A DNA stretch of 47,777 nucleotides from Lachnospiraceae bacterium NK4A179 (GCA_000421045.1 ATWC01000024.1:1-47777); one strand, 5' to 3'; positions 8,526 through 17,454 are shown, counted from the first letter of the stretch. Numbers and translations: made by a program. The notes: generated by a model not told the origin, from the sequence alone.

Positions 8526-9109
8526 TGATAACGGTTGAAGAAGTACTGGAATATCTTAATTCGGACAGAATAGAGGATATGACAGAAGAAATGCATGAAT
8601 GTTCCATGAGGCAGAGCCAGGCTGCTATAAAGCAGACCATGGAATTAAATACAAAGTATCACACACCGGAAGAGATAGTCAGGATCATGTCTGAACTGAC
8701 AGGTGAGGAAGTGGATAAAAGCTTCAGACTGTTTCCGCCTTTTTATACGGATTTTGGAAGAAACATTCACATCGGAAAAAATGTATTCATCAATTCTGGA
8801 TGTAACTTCCAGGATCAGGGTGGTATCTATATTGGTGATAATACCTTGATAGGTCACAGAGTTGTCCTTGCCACTTTGGATCATGATTTGAATCCTTATG
8901 ACAGGCACCTTCTGTGTGCACCGATACATATAGGAAACAGAGTTTGGATTGGAGCAGGAGCGATAATTACAAGAGGTGTGACAATTGGTGATGGAGCTGT
9001 AATTGCAGCCGGAGCTGTTGTAACAAAAGACGTTGAGGAAAACACGATTGTGGGAGGTGTTCCTGCAAAAGTTATAAAGAAGATAGAGAATGTCAGACCA
9101 AAGCTCTAA
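8525..9109 (+). CDS. Sugar O-acetyltransferase (left-handed beta-helix, Maa/LacA type)
   Basis: The 194-residue protein has a helical N-terminus and hexapeptide repeats ([39 protein letters not shown]). The TLDHD histidine matches the catalytic base of maltose/galactoside acetyltransferases, and the length is right for that family. It transfers acetyl from acetyl-CoA to a sugar or related hydroxyl. It starts at an ATG overlapping the upstream TAA. Confidence 0.85.
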   Translation: MITVEEVLEYLNSDRIEDMTEEMHECSMRQSQAAIKQTMELNTKYHTPEEIVRIMSELTGEEVDKSFRLFPPFYTDFGRNIHIGKNVFINSGCNFQDQGGIYIGDNTLIGHRVVLATLDHDLNPYDRHLLCAPIHIGNRVWIGAGAIITRGVTIGDGAVIAAGAVVTKDVEENTIVGGVPAKVIKKIENVRPKL

Positions 9110-9130
9110 AATAAAGGAAGTCTGCGATGA

Positions 9131-9179
9131 AATGCCCGTGGTTGTCTGCAACATGTAGATGGCTACGGGCATTATTTCG
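9131..9179 (+). terminator. Possible terminator hairpin after acetyltransferase gene
   Basis: AATGCCCGT (9131-9139) pairs with ACGGGCATT (9165-9173), with G-U pairs extending the stem inward. The T tract after it is weak (TATTTC), so termination efficiency is doubtful. Confidence 0.4.
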
Positions 9180-9198
9180 TTGCAAGAAATAATATATA

Positions 9199-9270
9199 TC
9201 CGACCCAAAGTCGGAAATATATTGACAAAAAAATAAAAATTCCATATCATATAACCGACCGACAGTCGGT
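9199..9270 (+). promoter_or_regulatory. Promoter flanked by two CCGAC-n5-GTCGG operators
   Basis: TTGACA (9222-9227) and TATCAT (9245-9250) are 17 nt apart. A palindrome CCGAC-CCAAA-GTCGG lies at 9200-9214 and ACCGAC-CGACA-GTCGGT at 9254-9270, one on each side of the promoter. This is the form expected for a TetR-type repressor, and the controlled gene is the lipoprotein at 9346. Confidence 0.75.
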
Positions 9271-9345
9271 AAAGAAGTATTTGAGCAGTGCCGGTATGAC
9301 AGGTATTGCTGATTAATAAATATTTGTGTGAGGAGACTTAAGAAA

Positions 9346-10110
9346 ATGAAAAGAAAATCTGTTTTGGGAATTGCTGCAATTGTAATACTGACATTAATGA
9401 TTGGTGGATGCGGATCCGATAAAGAAACGCTGCCGGGGGACAGTAACACTGAAGGCGTATCTTCTGTAAATGTCACATCATCCGGAGATGCGGGCTTGGA
9501 TAGTAATGAAGTGCTTGAAGAAAAGACAACTCAGGAAGATGATTTCGAAGATAATATTGCGGAGGATGATAAGGCGGAAGAGGATATAATTTCGCCTATT
9601 AAAGAATATAGAATACATTTACCGGGTGAGTTCGAGAAAATGCATGAGGCATATCGTAGGATTTATAAATCACAGACAGCTTCAGGCAAAGAGGTATACT
9701 ACTCGCTGATTAATATTCCGGACTATTCCATTGCGAATCCTGATGAATCTTATACAGTGGATAATGCGCCGGATATTACATGGGAATTTATTTTGGAAGA
9801 TATGAGAGCAATCAAATTTCCGGCAGGCGCTGTAAAATCGGTTTGTTTAGCGGATACTGATGAGAAAAGACATATGCTCGGAAATGATGTGATCCGAAGA
9901 ACAGGAACAATGAATCTTGAGAATATTGGTGAAACAATGGAGATTGCATATGCTGCGTATTATATGGTGACAGATATGCAGAACGGAGACTATAAACAGG
10001 TTCCGGTTGTATGGATCGCATTTTCAGAGGATACAAGTGATGAAACAAAGAAATATCTGGAGGAAGTGGTTGATTATACTTATGAGAATTCAGAGATAAA
10101 AGAGAATTGA
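9346..10110 (+). CDS. Exported lipoprotein of unknown function
   Basis: The 254-residue protein begins with a lipoprotein signal (KRK, hydrophobic stretch, lipobox MIGGC with Cys22). An acidic, Ser/Thr-rich linker follows to about residue 85, then a globular domain. The ATG at 9346 has GAGGAG about 10 nt upstream. I do not recognise the globular domain. Expression is probably switched by a repressor through the two palindromes in front, although no matching repressor gene adjoins. Confidence 0.7.
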   Translation: MKRKSVLGIAAIVILTLMIGGCGSDKETLPGDSNTEGVSSVNVTSSGDAGLDSNEVLEEKTTQEDDFEDNIAEDDKAEEDIISPIKEYRIHLPGEFEKMHEAYRRIYKSQTASGKEVYYSLINIPDYSIANPDESYTVDNAPDITWEFILEDMRAIKFPAGAVKSVCLADTDEKRHMLGNDVIRRTGTMNLENIGETMEIAYAAYYMVTDMQNGDYKQVPVVWIAFSEDTSDETKKYLEEVVDYTYENSEIKEN

Positions 10111-10153
10111 AAAAGCCTATACTCATGAATGATCGCCGGATACAGTTTTTTTC

Positions 10154-10309
10154 TTAAGAAACGGAACTTCTGTCTGTTAGCCCGACTTCTTTGCTTTCTT
10201 CCCTTGTTATTTCGTCAGTAAGATAATCATCATAAGAGAGCCAAAAACTATCAATAGTTCGGTCAATCAAATTGTATTCTTGTACCATTCTGTCCAGTTC
10301 TTCTCTCAT
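10154..10309 (-). CDS. Small acidic hypothetical protein
   Basis: The minus strand holds a 51-residue frame from ATG 10309 (MREELDRMVQEYNLIDRTID, later SYDDYLTDE) with a GAAGGAC site upstream. The frame remains open to 10570 through sequence antisense to the winged-helix fragment, so the start is uncertain. The composition is protein-like, but the family is not recognised. It could be part of an antitoxin-like gene near the Fic-type remnant. Confidence 0.35.
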   Translation of the reverse strand: MREELDRMVQEYNLIDRTIDSFWLSYDDYLTDEITREESKEVGLTDRSSVS

Positions 10310-10403
10310 AACAAAGTCCTTCTCTAAACTACGAATATTTATTTCATTAACCTGATGATTAAATACACTAATCGTTTTTATTTTATAACCACGTATATTA
10401 TAA

Positions 10404-10709
10404 TCGAATAAGATTTGTGAACTGGCAGAAAGTTCTACTGAGGATGAAGTAAGCGGAAGCTTATCATATTTAAAGGGTAAGGAGAAGGAACTGCTCCTGT
10501 TTTTGATAAAGAGATATAAAGGAGAGTTTACTCCGATCGAAGTCAGCCGTGAAATGGGGGTGACAAACAAAACGATAATTAACAGATTGTCAGTGCTGGT
10601 GAAAAATGGTTTTGTGGAACCTCTATTGGTAAATCAGCGCATCAGATCCTATGAACTTAGTGATTTTTCGAGGGATAACGAAAAAAAGATAAAAAAGATG
10701 ATTTCATAA
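10404..10709 (+). pseudogene. C-terminal winged-helix fragment, Fic-protein type
   Basis: An open frame of about 101 codons has no credible start and an in-frame TAA just before it at 10401. It encodes a winged-helix domain (FTPIEVSREMGVTNKTIINR, then LSVLVKNGFVEPL). Such a domain is found at the C-terminus of many Fic-family AMP-transferases and related helicase-linked proteins. The catalytic part is missing, so I treat it as the 3' remnant of a larger gene. A short protein started from TTG 10503 is possible but lacks a close ribosome-binding site. Confidence 0.45.
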
Positions 10710-10889
10710 TTTGCATTAGCGGAATCATTCGTACAGGTGTAAAACAATGATGGTAAAATAGTTGGATTTTAACAACCAGACATACCTTGTCCGGTGCTCA
10801 AATACGGCATTTCTCGCTTTGTGTCGTGGTGATATGCGGACAGGTTTTATAAACTTCAATTATCTTAAGGATAGGAGGTAGGCAAGTAA

Positions 10890-12023
10890 TTGGATCAACA
10901 AAAGACCGGCAGATTTTTAAAAGAATTAAGACATGAAAAGAAAATGACACAGGAACAGCTTGCACAGGTTTTTAATGTAAGCTCAAGAACCATATCACGA
11001 TGGGAAAATGGAACCAATCTACCGGACATTTCATTATTGGTTGAGATTGCGGATTTCTATGATGTGGATGTCAGAGAGATAATTGAAGGAGAGAAGAAAA
11101 GCGAGATGATGGATAAAGAAGTAAGAGAAGTGGCCACAAAGATGGCTGATTATGCAAATGAAGAAAAAGGAAAACTGCTTAAGAGTGTACAGATAATCAG
11201 CTTTATAGGGGTGTTGGTCTTACTTATATCAATAGGAATACAGACTTTTAATATAGAAGCAAACCAGATTAACAAAGGTGTGCTTGCTGTTACATTCATT
11301 GCGCTGGTTATAATGGCAATCGTTACGCTCTATGTGACCGGACTTCTGGAAAAAATAGCAGGAAATAAAAAGCTTGTCCGCGGAATAAAAATTGTTACCA
11401 TAGTGGGCCTCGCAGCTGCTTTTTGGCGTGTAATTGTTATGACTGTTATTGTGGGATTTGTGCTGGTTTCCATGGAGCTATCGCCAATTGAAGAATATGA
11501 CGATGTTTCCCGTTACAATGAGTTTATGAACTTCTCAAACGGAGCTTACGAAAAGGGCGTGGATACCCTGTGGCCCAAGAGGACCAAGTGGACCAAGTGG
11601 GGAATGGATGAGACAATATGGCCTGCAAAAATAACAGATTCCATGGATGTGGCTGACTTTAAGATGGTCTACTATGACCCATGGGATGCACAGTATTTAG
11701 GATATTTGGTTGTGGATTATTCCGCTGATGCATATTCAGAAGAGGTAGAGAGATTAAAGGAATATGAGTCTACGGAATATATAGGATATTATTGCGTTGA
11801 AGAGGAGAAAACTTATGAGCTTCTTGCGGTAAACGCGGATCCCTACCAAGGTTTTGTGTACGCCCTTACTGATGGCAAAGGCAGAATAATATATGGGGAG
11901 CAGATATTCTGTAACTATTTCATGGATCTTGATTATACAAAGTATATTCCGGACGAGTATTTACTTGATGGCTTTGATGCGACTAGAGATTCAGATTATT
12001 TTAAAAAAATGTCTGAAAACTGA
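10890..12023 (+). CDS. XRE-family regulator with membrane region and extracytoplasmic domain
   Basis: Residues 1-65 form a helix-turn-helix domain (KKMTQEQLAQVFNVSSRTIS, then RWENGTNLPD). Around residues 100-200 there are three hydrophobic helices, and a soluble domain rich in Trp and Tyr follows to residue 377. The layout suggests a membrane-anchored regulator that senses an outside signal. AGGAGGT lies about 10 nt before the TTG start. The gap in front (10710-10889) has no gene. Regulated targets are not obvious. Confidence 0.75.
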   Translation: MDQQKTGRFLKELRHEKKMTQEQLAQVFNVSSRTISRWENGTNLPDISLLVEIADFYDVDVREIIEGEKKSEMMDKEVREVATKMADYANEEKGKLLKSVQIISFIGVLVLLISIGIQTFNIEANQINKGVLAVTFIALVIMAIVTLYVTGLLEKIAGNKKLVRGIKIVTIVGLAAAFWRVIVMTVIVGFVLVSMELSPIEEYDDVSRYNEFMNFSNGAYEKGVDTLWPKRTKWTKWGMDETIWPAKITDSMDVADFKMVYYDPWDAQYLGYLVVDYSADAYSEEVERLKEYESTEYIGYYCVEEEKTYELLAVNADPYQGFVYALTDGKGRIIYGEQIFCNYFMDLDYTKYIPDEYLLDGFDATRDSDYFKKMSEN

Positions 12024-12026
12024 TTT

Positions 12027-12215
12027 GTGCTGGCAGTAGTTGTAAGAAATCAGGAACAATATACAATAGAATTTAATCTAAATCAACAAAAAATGAGGGC
12101 AGATATCTGTCATATGTTTAATGTAAAAAAGGAAATTACCTTTGTGGGTGAGAACGGCAGTGGTAAGTCAACACTGCTTGAGGCGATAGCTGAAAGAGAG
12201 GTTTTATGGAAGTAG
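12027..12215 (+). pseudogene. Truncated AAA/ABC-type ATPase (N-terminal fragment)
   Basis: The 62-residue frame contains a Walker A motif in a typical context (EITFVGENGSGKSTLLEAIA) of predicted ATPases of the AAA_23/RecF-like group. It then ends abruptly as the next gene starts at 12206. Everything after the P-loop is missing, so the product cannot be a working ATPase. The ATG-less start (it begins at TTG/CTG) is further evidence of decay. Confidence 0.6.
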
Positions 12216-12718
12216 AGAAGATATATTTTGATATGGACGGCGTTCTTGCTGATTTCGAGCGTGGGGTTAAGGAAATCTGTGGATTGACACCACCTTCGCA
12301 GAATGCAAAGCATCATAAGCCCGGTGAGGATGATGAAATGTGGAAGGCTATTAAGGCTTGTCCGAATTTTTACGATTGTCTTGAGCTGATGCCAGGGGCG
12401 AAGGAAATGTTCGATGCTGTATATGAAAAGTATGGCGATAAATGCGAGATACTTACGGGGATACCCAAGCCACGCAGAGAAATCGTGAATGCAGCCGATG
12501 ATAAGAAGATCTGGACTAAAAGGCTGTTGTCGGATGATGTTATCGTGAATATAGTGTTCCGAGAGGAGAAGCCTCAGTATTGTACCAGGGAAGGCTGCAT
12601 CCTGATCGACGATATGGAGCGGAATATCAAAGAGTGGAATGAGATGGGCGGAACCGGTATTGTAAATGTGAGTTCGGAAGATACCATGAACAGGCTGAAG
12701 GAGCTTGGCATCTTATAG
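12206..12718 (+). CDS. 5'(3')-deoxyribonucleotidase-like HAD hydrolase
   Basis: The 170-residue protein begins with YFDMDGVLADFE, the HAD motif I (Asp9 nucleophile and Asp11 acid/base) in the form used by NT5C-type deoxyribonucleotidases. The distal ILIDDMERN is the motif IV acidic pair. It would dephosphorylate a nucleotide or similar small phosphate ester. It overlaps the ATPase remnant by 10 nt. The next gene follows after 44 nt. Confidence 0.8.
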   Translation: MEVEKIYFDMDGVLADFERGVKEICGLTPPSQNAKHHKPGEDDEMWKAIKACPNFYDCLELMPGAKEMFDAVYEKYGDKCEILTGIPKPRREIVNAADDKKIWTKRLLSDDVIVNIVFREEKPQYCTREGCILIDDMERNIKEWNEMGGTGIVNVSSEDTMNRLKELGIL

Positions 12719-12762
12719 AACTTCTGGACACGATGTCCAAAAGTAAGAAAGGATTTAGGAGT

Positions 12763-13116
12763 ATGAATACATTTATTTGCTATGAGCGTTGCACGACCTG
12801 CAAGAAGGCACAGAAGTGGCTGGATACCAAAGGCGTGGAGTATAAGGTTCGCCCGATCAAGGAAAAGAACCCAACCGCAGCGGAGCTGACTAAATGGATT
12901 AAGAAAAGTGGGAAGGAAGCGCGTAAGTTCTTTAACACCAGCGGACAGCTGTATCGGGAGATGGGACTCTCGGCAAAACTCAAAGATATGTCCGAACAGG
13001 AGATGATCGACTTGCTCGCTACAGATGGAATGCTGGTTAAAAGACCTTTGCTCATCACAGATAGTGATATTCTGGTAGGATTCAAGGAAGCGGAGTGGGA
13101 AGAAACGGTTTTATGA
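12763..13116 (+). CDS. ArsC/Spx-family thioredoxin-fold protein
   Basis: The 117-residue protein has the signature CYERCTTCKKAQKWL with a CxxC pair, and the RPLLITDSDILVGF segment typical of the Spx/ArsC/YffB group near the end. Members are redox regulators or thiol reductases, and which one this is cannot be told. The ATG at 12763 has AGGAG just upstream; the frame extends ten codons further. The stop overlaps the next gene in ATGA. Confidence 0.85.
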   Translation: MNTFICYERCTTCKKAQKWLDTKGVEYKVRPIKEKNPTAAELTKWIKKSGKEARKFFNTSGQLYREMGLSAKLKDMSEQEMIDLLATDGMLVKRPLLITDSDILVGFKEAEWEETVL

Positions 13117-13760
13117 GAACAAGAGAGGAAGCACTTAGCTACGGGCTTTCATTTCCGGATACTTATCAGGACGCGCCGTTTCATGATGAAAACTGGCAGC
13201 TTGTAAGGTATAAGGGGAATAAGAAAGCTTTCCTTTGGACATATGAGAGAGATGGATTTATAAATCTTAACGTAAAAGTGGAACCGGATAAGGCTTTTTT
13301 CTGGCGTGATATTTATGAATCAGTCATGCCGGGATATCACCAGAATAAGGAACATTGGAATACGATCATTTTGAATGGGAGTATTCCGGATAAAGATATC
13401 GAATGTATGATTGCGGAAAGCTATGATCTGATCTCAGATAACCCGACAAAGAGAATCTATGAGGTGGTAAAGAAGATTCCGAAGGGGAAGGTTGCAACCT
13501 ATGGTCAGGTAGCTGAGCTTGCCGGTGATAAAAGGATGGCAAGAGCAGTCGGAAATGCACTTCACAAAAATCCTAATCCCGATAACATACCCTGCTTTCG
13601 TGTGGTCAACGCTAAGGGAGAACTTGCCGGGGAATTTGCTTTCGGAGGTGCCGGAGAGCAGGCTAAACTTCTTGAAGCTGATGGTATCAAGGTGGTGGAT
13701 GGAAGGGTGGATCTTGAGAAGTATCAATGGAGACTTTTGGACACGATGTCCGGAAGTTGA
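13113..13760 (+). CDS. MmcQ/YjbR domain fused to alkyltransferase-like (MGMT/ATL) domain
   Basis: Residues 1-105 match the MmcQ/YjbR DNA-binding-like fold (SFPDTYQDAPFHDENW). Residues 112-200 match the C-terminal domain of O6-alkylguanine DNA alkyltransferases (IPKGKVATYGQVAELAG, ARAVGNALHKNP). The usual PCHRV motif reads PCFRVV (Cys161, Phe162). The acceptor Cys is kept, but the adjacent His that activates it is replaced. It may bind alkylated DNA rather than repair it directly. It is translationally coupled to the Spx-like gene (ATGA overlap). Confidence 0.8.
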   Translation: MRTREEALSYGLSFPDTYQDAPFHDENWQLVRYKGNKKAFLWTYERDGFINLNVKVEPDKAFFWRDIYESVMPGYHQNKEHWNTIILNGSIPDKDIECMIAESYDLISDNPTKRIYEVVKKIPKGKVATYGQVAELAGDKRMARAVGNALHKNPNPDNIPCFRVVNAKGELAGEFAFGGAGEQAKLLEADGIKVVDGRVDLEKYQWRLLDTMSGS

Positions 13761-13852
13761 TCGTGTGAGGGTTAATGTATGCTGAAGAATCATGGGTAGG
13801 ATGATTGCAGGAAAATTGTAAATATATATAATCGAAAAACAGACAGGATAAT

Positions 13853-13924
13853 ATGAATGAAATAACGATAAAAGCCTTATCACCGGATTTGCAGAATTCA
13901 AGAACGACGGCAAAACGATCATAA
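13853..13924 (+). pseudogene. N-terminal remnant of a GNAT acetyltransferase
   Basis: A 23-codon frame starts MNEITIKALSPDLQN, the form seen at the N-terminus of many Clostridial GNAT proteins, and then stops. The rest of 13761-14009 contains no other gene. This call is by resemblance only. Confidence 0.3.
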
Positions 13925-14009
13925 TGCGTAAGCATCGGAATTAAATTTTAAGTAGCCTCTTATAGATGCAGCATATAGGAAATATAAAGGATGATTAGAT
14001 AGGATAATC

Positions 14010-14372
14010 ATGAATATATATGATAACATTCTGACAAAACTTAAGTCACGCATCATTCAGTTGGACTCATTGGATGAATGGTTGTTTGTTACCGTAAACA
14101 CGATGAGGGCGATAATAGATAATTCGTGCAAGGAAGATGTTTCTGTAGTTCTTAAGGCCACAGAGCTCGACAGTACTGATCAGATACAGCAACTCTTCGA
14201 CACGATACAGGGCAGATACGGCAGAGACGGGTTCTCGTATCGCAATGCTCCGAGTTACTATTATCTCAGTTCGTTGGTCGCGCGTTTTCCCAAGACTCAA
14301 TTATCCGGTGGAGATCATGATAAGATCCGGGAGTATTATGAGCACGACATATTCTTGCTATATGAGGTGTGA
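14010..14372 (+). CDS. Hypothetical protein
   Basis: The 120-residue frame has an ATG at 14010 and a weak AGGATAAT upstream. The composition is normal for a helical soluble protein (MNIYDNILTKLKSRIIQLDS), and there are no membrane segments or known motifs. It precedes the MBL-fold gene by 7 nt and is likely cotranscribed. Family not recognised. Confidence 0.6.
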   Translation: MNIYDNILTKLKSRIIQLDSLDEWLFVTVNTMRAIIDNSCKEDVSVVLKATELDSTDQIQQLFDTIQGRYGRDGFSYRNAPSYYYLSSLVARFPKTQLSGGDHDKIREYYEHDIFLLYEV

Positions 14373-14379
14373 GACTATT

Positions 14380-14964
14380 ATGATAACTAAGATAAGATAC
14401 GGAAATACGAATACAGTTCTTATCAAAGGAGACAAAGGAAGCATTTTAATCGATACTGACTATGCCGGTACCATGCCTTCATTTTACAAGACTATCAAGA
14501 GTCTTGGCATCAAAGTATCTGATATCACATATGTTTTGGCAACACATTATCATCCGGATCATATAGGCCTTATAAGTGAACTTATGAGCCAGGGCGTTAA
14601 GCTCATCATTATGGAATCGCAGACTGATTTTGTGCACTATTCAGATGGGATATTCGAGAAAGAATCACACCTTGGTTATAAGCCGATAGATGAGAGCAAG
14701 GCCCGGGTTATCCCTTTTGAAAATTCGCGTGATTTTTTGAAAGGACTCGGGATCGAAGGAGAGATTATCCCTACCCCGAGTCACAGTAAGGACAGTATCT
14801 CCGTTCTGCTTGATGATGGTACTTTCGTCGTTGGTGATCTTGAACCTCTCGAGTACCTTGAAGCATATGAGGATAACGAGAAGCTTAGGGTTGATTGGGA
14901 TACATTGCTTAGAGCGGATCCCAAACGTATTATATATGCTCATGCAAATGAGAAATTGCTTTAA
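14380..14964 (+). CDS. MBL-fold metallohydrolase
   Basis: The 194-residue protein has ATHYHPDHIG (His56, His58, Asp60, His61), a TPSHSKDS histidine, VGDLEP and a terminal AHAN. These are the metal-binding series of the metallo-beta-lactamase fold. It is shorter than most, and the final His is in a slightly unusual context. GAGGTG lies about 10 nt before the ATG. A frame extension upstream to 14245 overlaps the preceding gene and is not needed. The TAA is followed directly by a repeat-derived TGA. Confidence 0.8.
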   Translation: MITKIRYGNTNTVLIKGDKGSILIDTDYAGTMPSFYKTIKSLGIKVSDITYVLATHYHPDHIGLISELMSQGVKLIIMESQTDFVHYSDGIFEKESHLGYKPIDESKARVIPFENSRDFLKGLGIEGEIIPTPSHSKDSISVLLDDGTFVVGDLEPLEYLEAYEDNEKLRVDWDTLLRADPKRIIYAHANEKLL

Positions 14965-15046
14965 TGAACCCAGGGGACGGGGTTCATGGTTCATTTCTCA
15001 AATGGTAGTATCCGAAAATGAACCACAAACCCCGTTCCCCAGGTTC
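14965..15046. repeat. REP-like palindromic repeat, copy 5 (two spaced half units)
   Basis: A left half TGAACCCAGGGGACGGGG begins immediately after the MBL gene's TAA. After about 20 nt a right half (TGAACCACAAACCCCGTTCC, ending AGGTTC) is in inverse orientation. The copy lies between convergent genes. Confidence 0.85.
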
Positions 15047-15071
15047 TTACAGGCCGAGCGTTGAAGCGGGC

Positions 15072-15998
15072 TTAGTTCGCTATATTGACGGCTTCCCTTA
15101 CCTTTTCAATGAATATATCCCTGTGTTTTGACAGCAGTTCACCGTGACCGTATCCGTCGAATATGGTCTCACTGTAATTCTCGATGTGCTCTTTTATGAT
15201 ATCGTGAGACTTCTGTGCATAGGGCTCATTGCTTCCGCACCACAACTCGATCTGTGTATCTTTGATCACAACGTCCGGATCAGGCTCATATGTGTAATTG
15301 GCATAGGCGGCAAGACTCATATTCTCGAGGGTCATGTGATTCTTTGTCATGTCATTGATTATCATATCCTTAGCTTCTTGTTCCGTTATTCCCATGAGTT
15401 TACAGGAAACCCTCATGATCCCCAGGTCAAAATCCTCTCCGGCAAGAGCTTTCTCATGGAAGTCATAGTAGTATGATGATGTCATATAAGCTGCCATAGG
15501 TCCCTGATTTGCCGCATAAATACCATCCAGGATCGCTTTATTCACTGATATGTTCCCGCGTTCCAGCATATGGTAGATCATCGTGGCTCCCATAGATATT
15601 CCGTAAGCATAATCAATATGCCCAGCCGTTTCGGCAATCAGATAGTCCTCTATGTATCTGCATTCAGTGTCGAAAGACTCGAATACCGTCTCTTGATTTC
15701 CCTCCATACCGTGATATGTAGGAATGATCAGATAATAGTCATCAGAAAGCTCCATACAATATTCAGCGAGCATTTTCCCATCCATATACATACCGTGCAT
15801 CAATAACAGCGATGGGTTATCAGGAGATCCGTATGTATCGATCACCATATCGGCTTGCTTTATCTCATAGTTACTGACTCTTTTCTCAAAATTGGAGACT
15901 TTTATCTCGAAGACCCCGACTGTTATGATCAATGCCAAAAGGATCGTTCCAACTAAGCCGATCAGGATCTTTTTTACCTTTGTCTTTTTTGTACTCAT
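15072..15998 (-). CDS. Membrane-anchored alpha/beta hydrolase
   Basis: The 308-residue protein has a basic N-terminus and one hydrophobic helix (residues 10-29), so it is probably anchored with the enzyme outside the cell. The alpha/beta hydrolase domain shows LLLMHGM (oxyanion region), the nucleophile elbow YGISMGA (Ser135) and a C-terminal GYGHGELL histidine. The substrate is unknown. It is convergent with the MBL gene and divergent from the AraC regulator, which may control it. Confidence 0.8.
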   Translation of the reverse strand: MSTKKTKVKKILIGLVGTILLALIITVGVFEIKVSNFEKRVSNYEIKQADMVIDTYGSPDNPSLLLMHGMYMDGKMLAEYCMELSDDYYLIIPTYHGMEGNQETVFESFDTECRYIEDYLIAETAGHIDYAYGISMGATMIYHMLERGNISVNKAILDGIYAANQGPMAAYMTSSYYYDFHEKALAGEDFDLGIMRVSCKLMGITEQEAKDMIINDMTKNHMTLENMSLAAYANYTYEPDPDVVIKDTQIELWCGSNEPYAQKSHDIIKEHIENYSETIFDGYGHGELLSKHRDIFIEKVREAVNIAN

Positions 15999-16140
15999 TT
16001 ATTTATTACCTCCGAAATTTCTCCGAAGATGATACTATACCGGCAAAGATAAAAATATGCTCGATCATCAAAAAAGGTTCAAATAGCATTAACTATGTGA
16101 TACACTCTGACCAGATATATATGTGAAGAAAGAAGTAGCG

Positions 16141-17079
16141 ATGACAAAAAGGACATATTCTGAAGGAATCAAATCTGCGCTTTCCAATGATAGGGAGATC
16201 AGCGTTATCGAACGCGAATTACCGGAAAGCCGTCTGAAGATGACTATATATCCGATCGTCAGGGGGATCTATTTGGCTTCGCATGAGATAGAAGGGGCCT
16301 CAATGCCCTTTGAGAAAAACCTCTTCAGCAGACCGATATATACCATCAATTACTGTCTGTCAGGAAGATGCGAGTTCCGAAAAGCCGATGACAAAGTCAG
16401 TTATCTGTCTCCGGGCGTTGTATGTATTGGCAAAAAAGAAAACTTAAGCAGTTTTTATTATCCGCTCGGTCATTACACCGGTTATGAGATATACTTCATC
16501 GAATCCTTATACGATACGGAGACCTTGGGGTTCCTGAAAAGGTTCGAACTTGATCGGGCAAGTCTTTTCGAGAGATATACAGATGAAGATTCTGTATTTA
16601 TCGGAAAGATGCTTCGGGAGCAGGATCTTTTCAAGACCGTTGTCGCTCAAGGGTATTCAAGACTCGGACAGGTGAGGAGCAATGTCATAAGTCTCCTTCA
16701 GGAGTTGCAGTTTGGTGATGCGTTGGTCTCGTTTGCTCCGAATTTCATAACTCCGTATCAGAGACAATTGGCTAACATGGCTCATGATATCCTTATCAAA
16801 GACCTGAGTGTTCATATCCCTATAAGGACGATCTCTGACCAGTTCGGGATAAGTGAGACATATCTGAAGAATTGCTTCAAGGAAGTGTATGGCCTTTGTA
16901 TCTCCGAGTATATGGCTTCCTATCGAATGAGAGAAGCAGCCCGCCTCTTAACCGATACAGACATGTCCATACTCGAGATAGCCGGAAGGGTTGGTTATAC
17001 GAATCAGGGAAGATTCGCCAAAGTCTTTCAGGATAATTATCGAATGAAACCCTTGAAATACAGGCATTATGTTTTATGA
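16141..17079 (+). CDS. AraC-family transcriptional regulator
   Basis: The product is about 312 residues, with an N-terminal sensing domain and a C-terminal double helix-turn-helix (PIRTISDQFGISETYLKNCF, then SILEIAGRVGYTNQGRFAKV). This is the AraC/XylS signature with the usual GYTN..F.K.F end. An upstream in-frame GTG at 16123 is possible; neither start has a strong ribosome-binding site. The stop TGA at 17077 is the first three bases of a repeat copy. Confidence 0.85.
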   Translation: MTKRTYSEGIKSALSNDREISVIERELPESRLKMTIYPIVRGIYLASHEIEGASMPFEKNLFSRPIYTINYCLSGRCEFRKADDKVSYLSPGVVCIGKKENLSSFYYPLGHYTGYEIYFIESLYDTETLGFLKRFELDRASLFERYTDEDSVFIGKMLREQDLFKTVVAQGYSRLGQVRSNVISLLQELQFGDALVSFAPNFITPYQRQLANMAHDILIKDLSVHIPIRTISDQFGISETYLKNCFKEVYGLCISEYMASYRMREAARLLTDTDMSILEIAGRVGYTNQGRFAKVFQDNYRMKPLKYRHYVL

Positions 17080-17144
17080 ACCCCCGGGACGGGGTTTGTG
17101 GTTCATTTCTCAAAAATGCCCCACAAACCCCGTCCCCTAGGTCC
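17077..17144. repeat. REP-like palindromic repeat, copy 6 (two-arm unit)
   Basis: The left arm TGAACCCCCGGGACGGGG starts with the AraC gene's stop codon. The inverted right arm ACAAACCCCGTCCCCTAGG ends at about 17144, and the middle is GTGGTTCATTTCTCAAAAA. Confidence 0.9.
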
Positions 17145-17178
17145 AATCTCCGGGGAACAAATAGTACAAAGGATTGAT

Positions 17179-17454
17179 ATGAAAGATTACTGTCGTAAAC
17201 ATATTGTTTTTTATGGATCCGTGCAGGGGGTTGGTTTCCGCTACCGCGCCAGACAGGCGGCAGATCTGTTCGGTTGTACAGGATGGGTTCGGAACGAGTG
17301 GGACGGAAGCGTGAGTATGGAGATCCAGGGCACGGAGTCTGCGATCGACCGGGTGATAATGGCTATAGAACGTGGTCATTATGTGAGGATCGAGAATATG
17401 GAAGTAAAGGAGCTGGAACCCGTGGAAACGGAATACGGCTTCAGAACATATTGA
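17179..17454 (+). CDS. acyP: Acylphosphatase
   Basis: The 91-residue protein has the acylphosphatase signature GSVQGVGFRYRARQAA, with the phosphate-binding Arg, and GWVRNEWDGSV with the catalytic Asn. It ends YGFRTY, a typical C-terminus, and the length is exactly right for the family. It hydrolyses acyl phosphates in the cytosol. AAAGG lies 6 nt before the ATG. Its stop TGA is the start of a repeat copy, and a synonymous copy of its last seven codons follows that repeat. Confidence 0.9.
   Translation: MKDYCRKHIVFYGSVQGVGFRYRARQAADLFGCTGWVRNEWDGSVSMEIQGTESAIDRVIMAIERGHYVRIENMEVKELEPVETEYGFRTY

Noticed and set aside
14245-14379. Extended N-terminus of the MBL-fold protein
   Set aside because: It overlaps the preceding gene in another frame and lacks family similarity; ATG 14380 gives a standard start.
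17098-17178. Extended N-terminus of the acylphosphatase through the repeat
   Set aside because: The extension is translated repeat sequence, and the family starts about 5 residues before HIVFYGSVQG, which fits ATG 17179.
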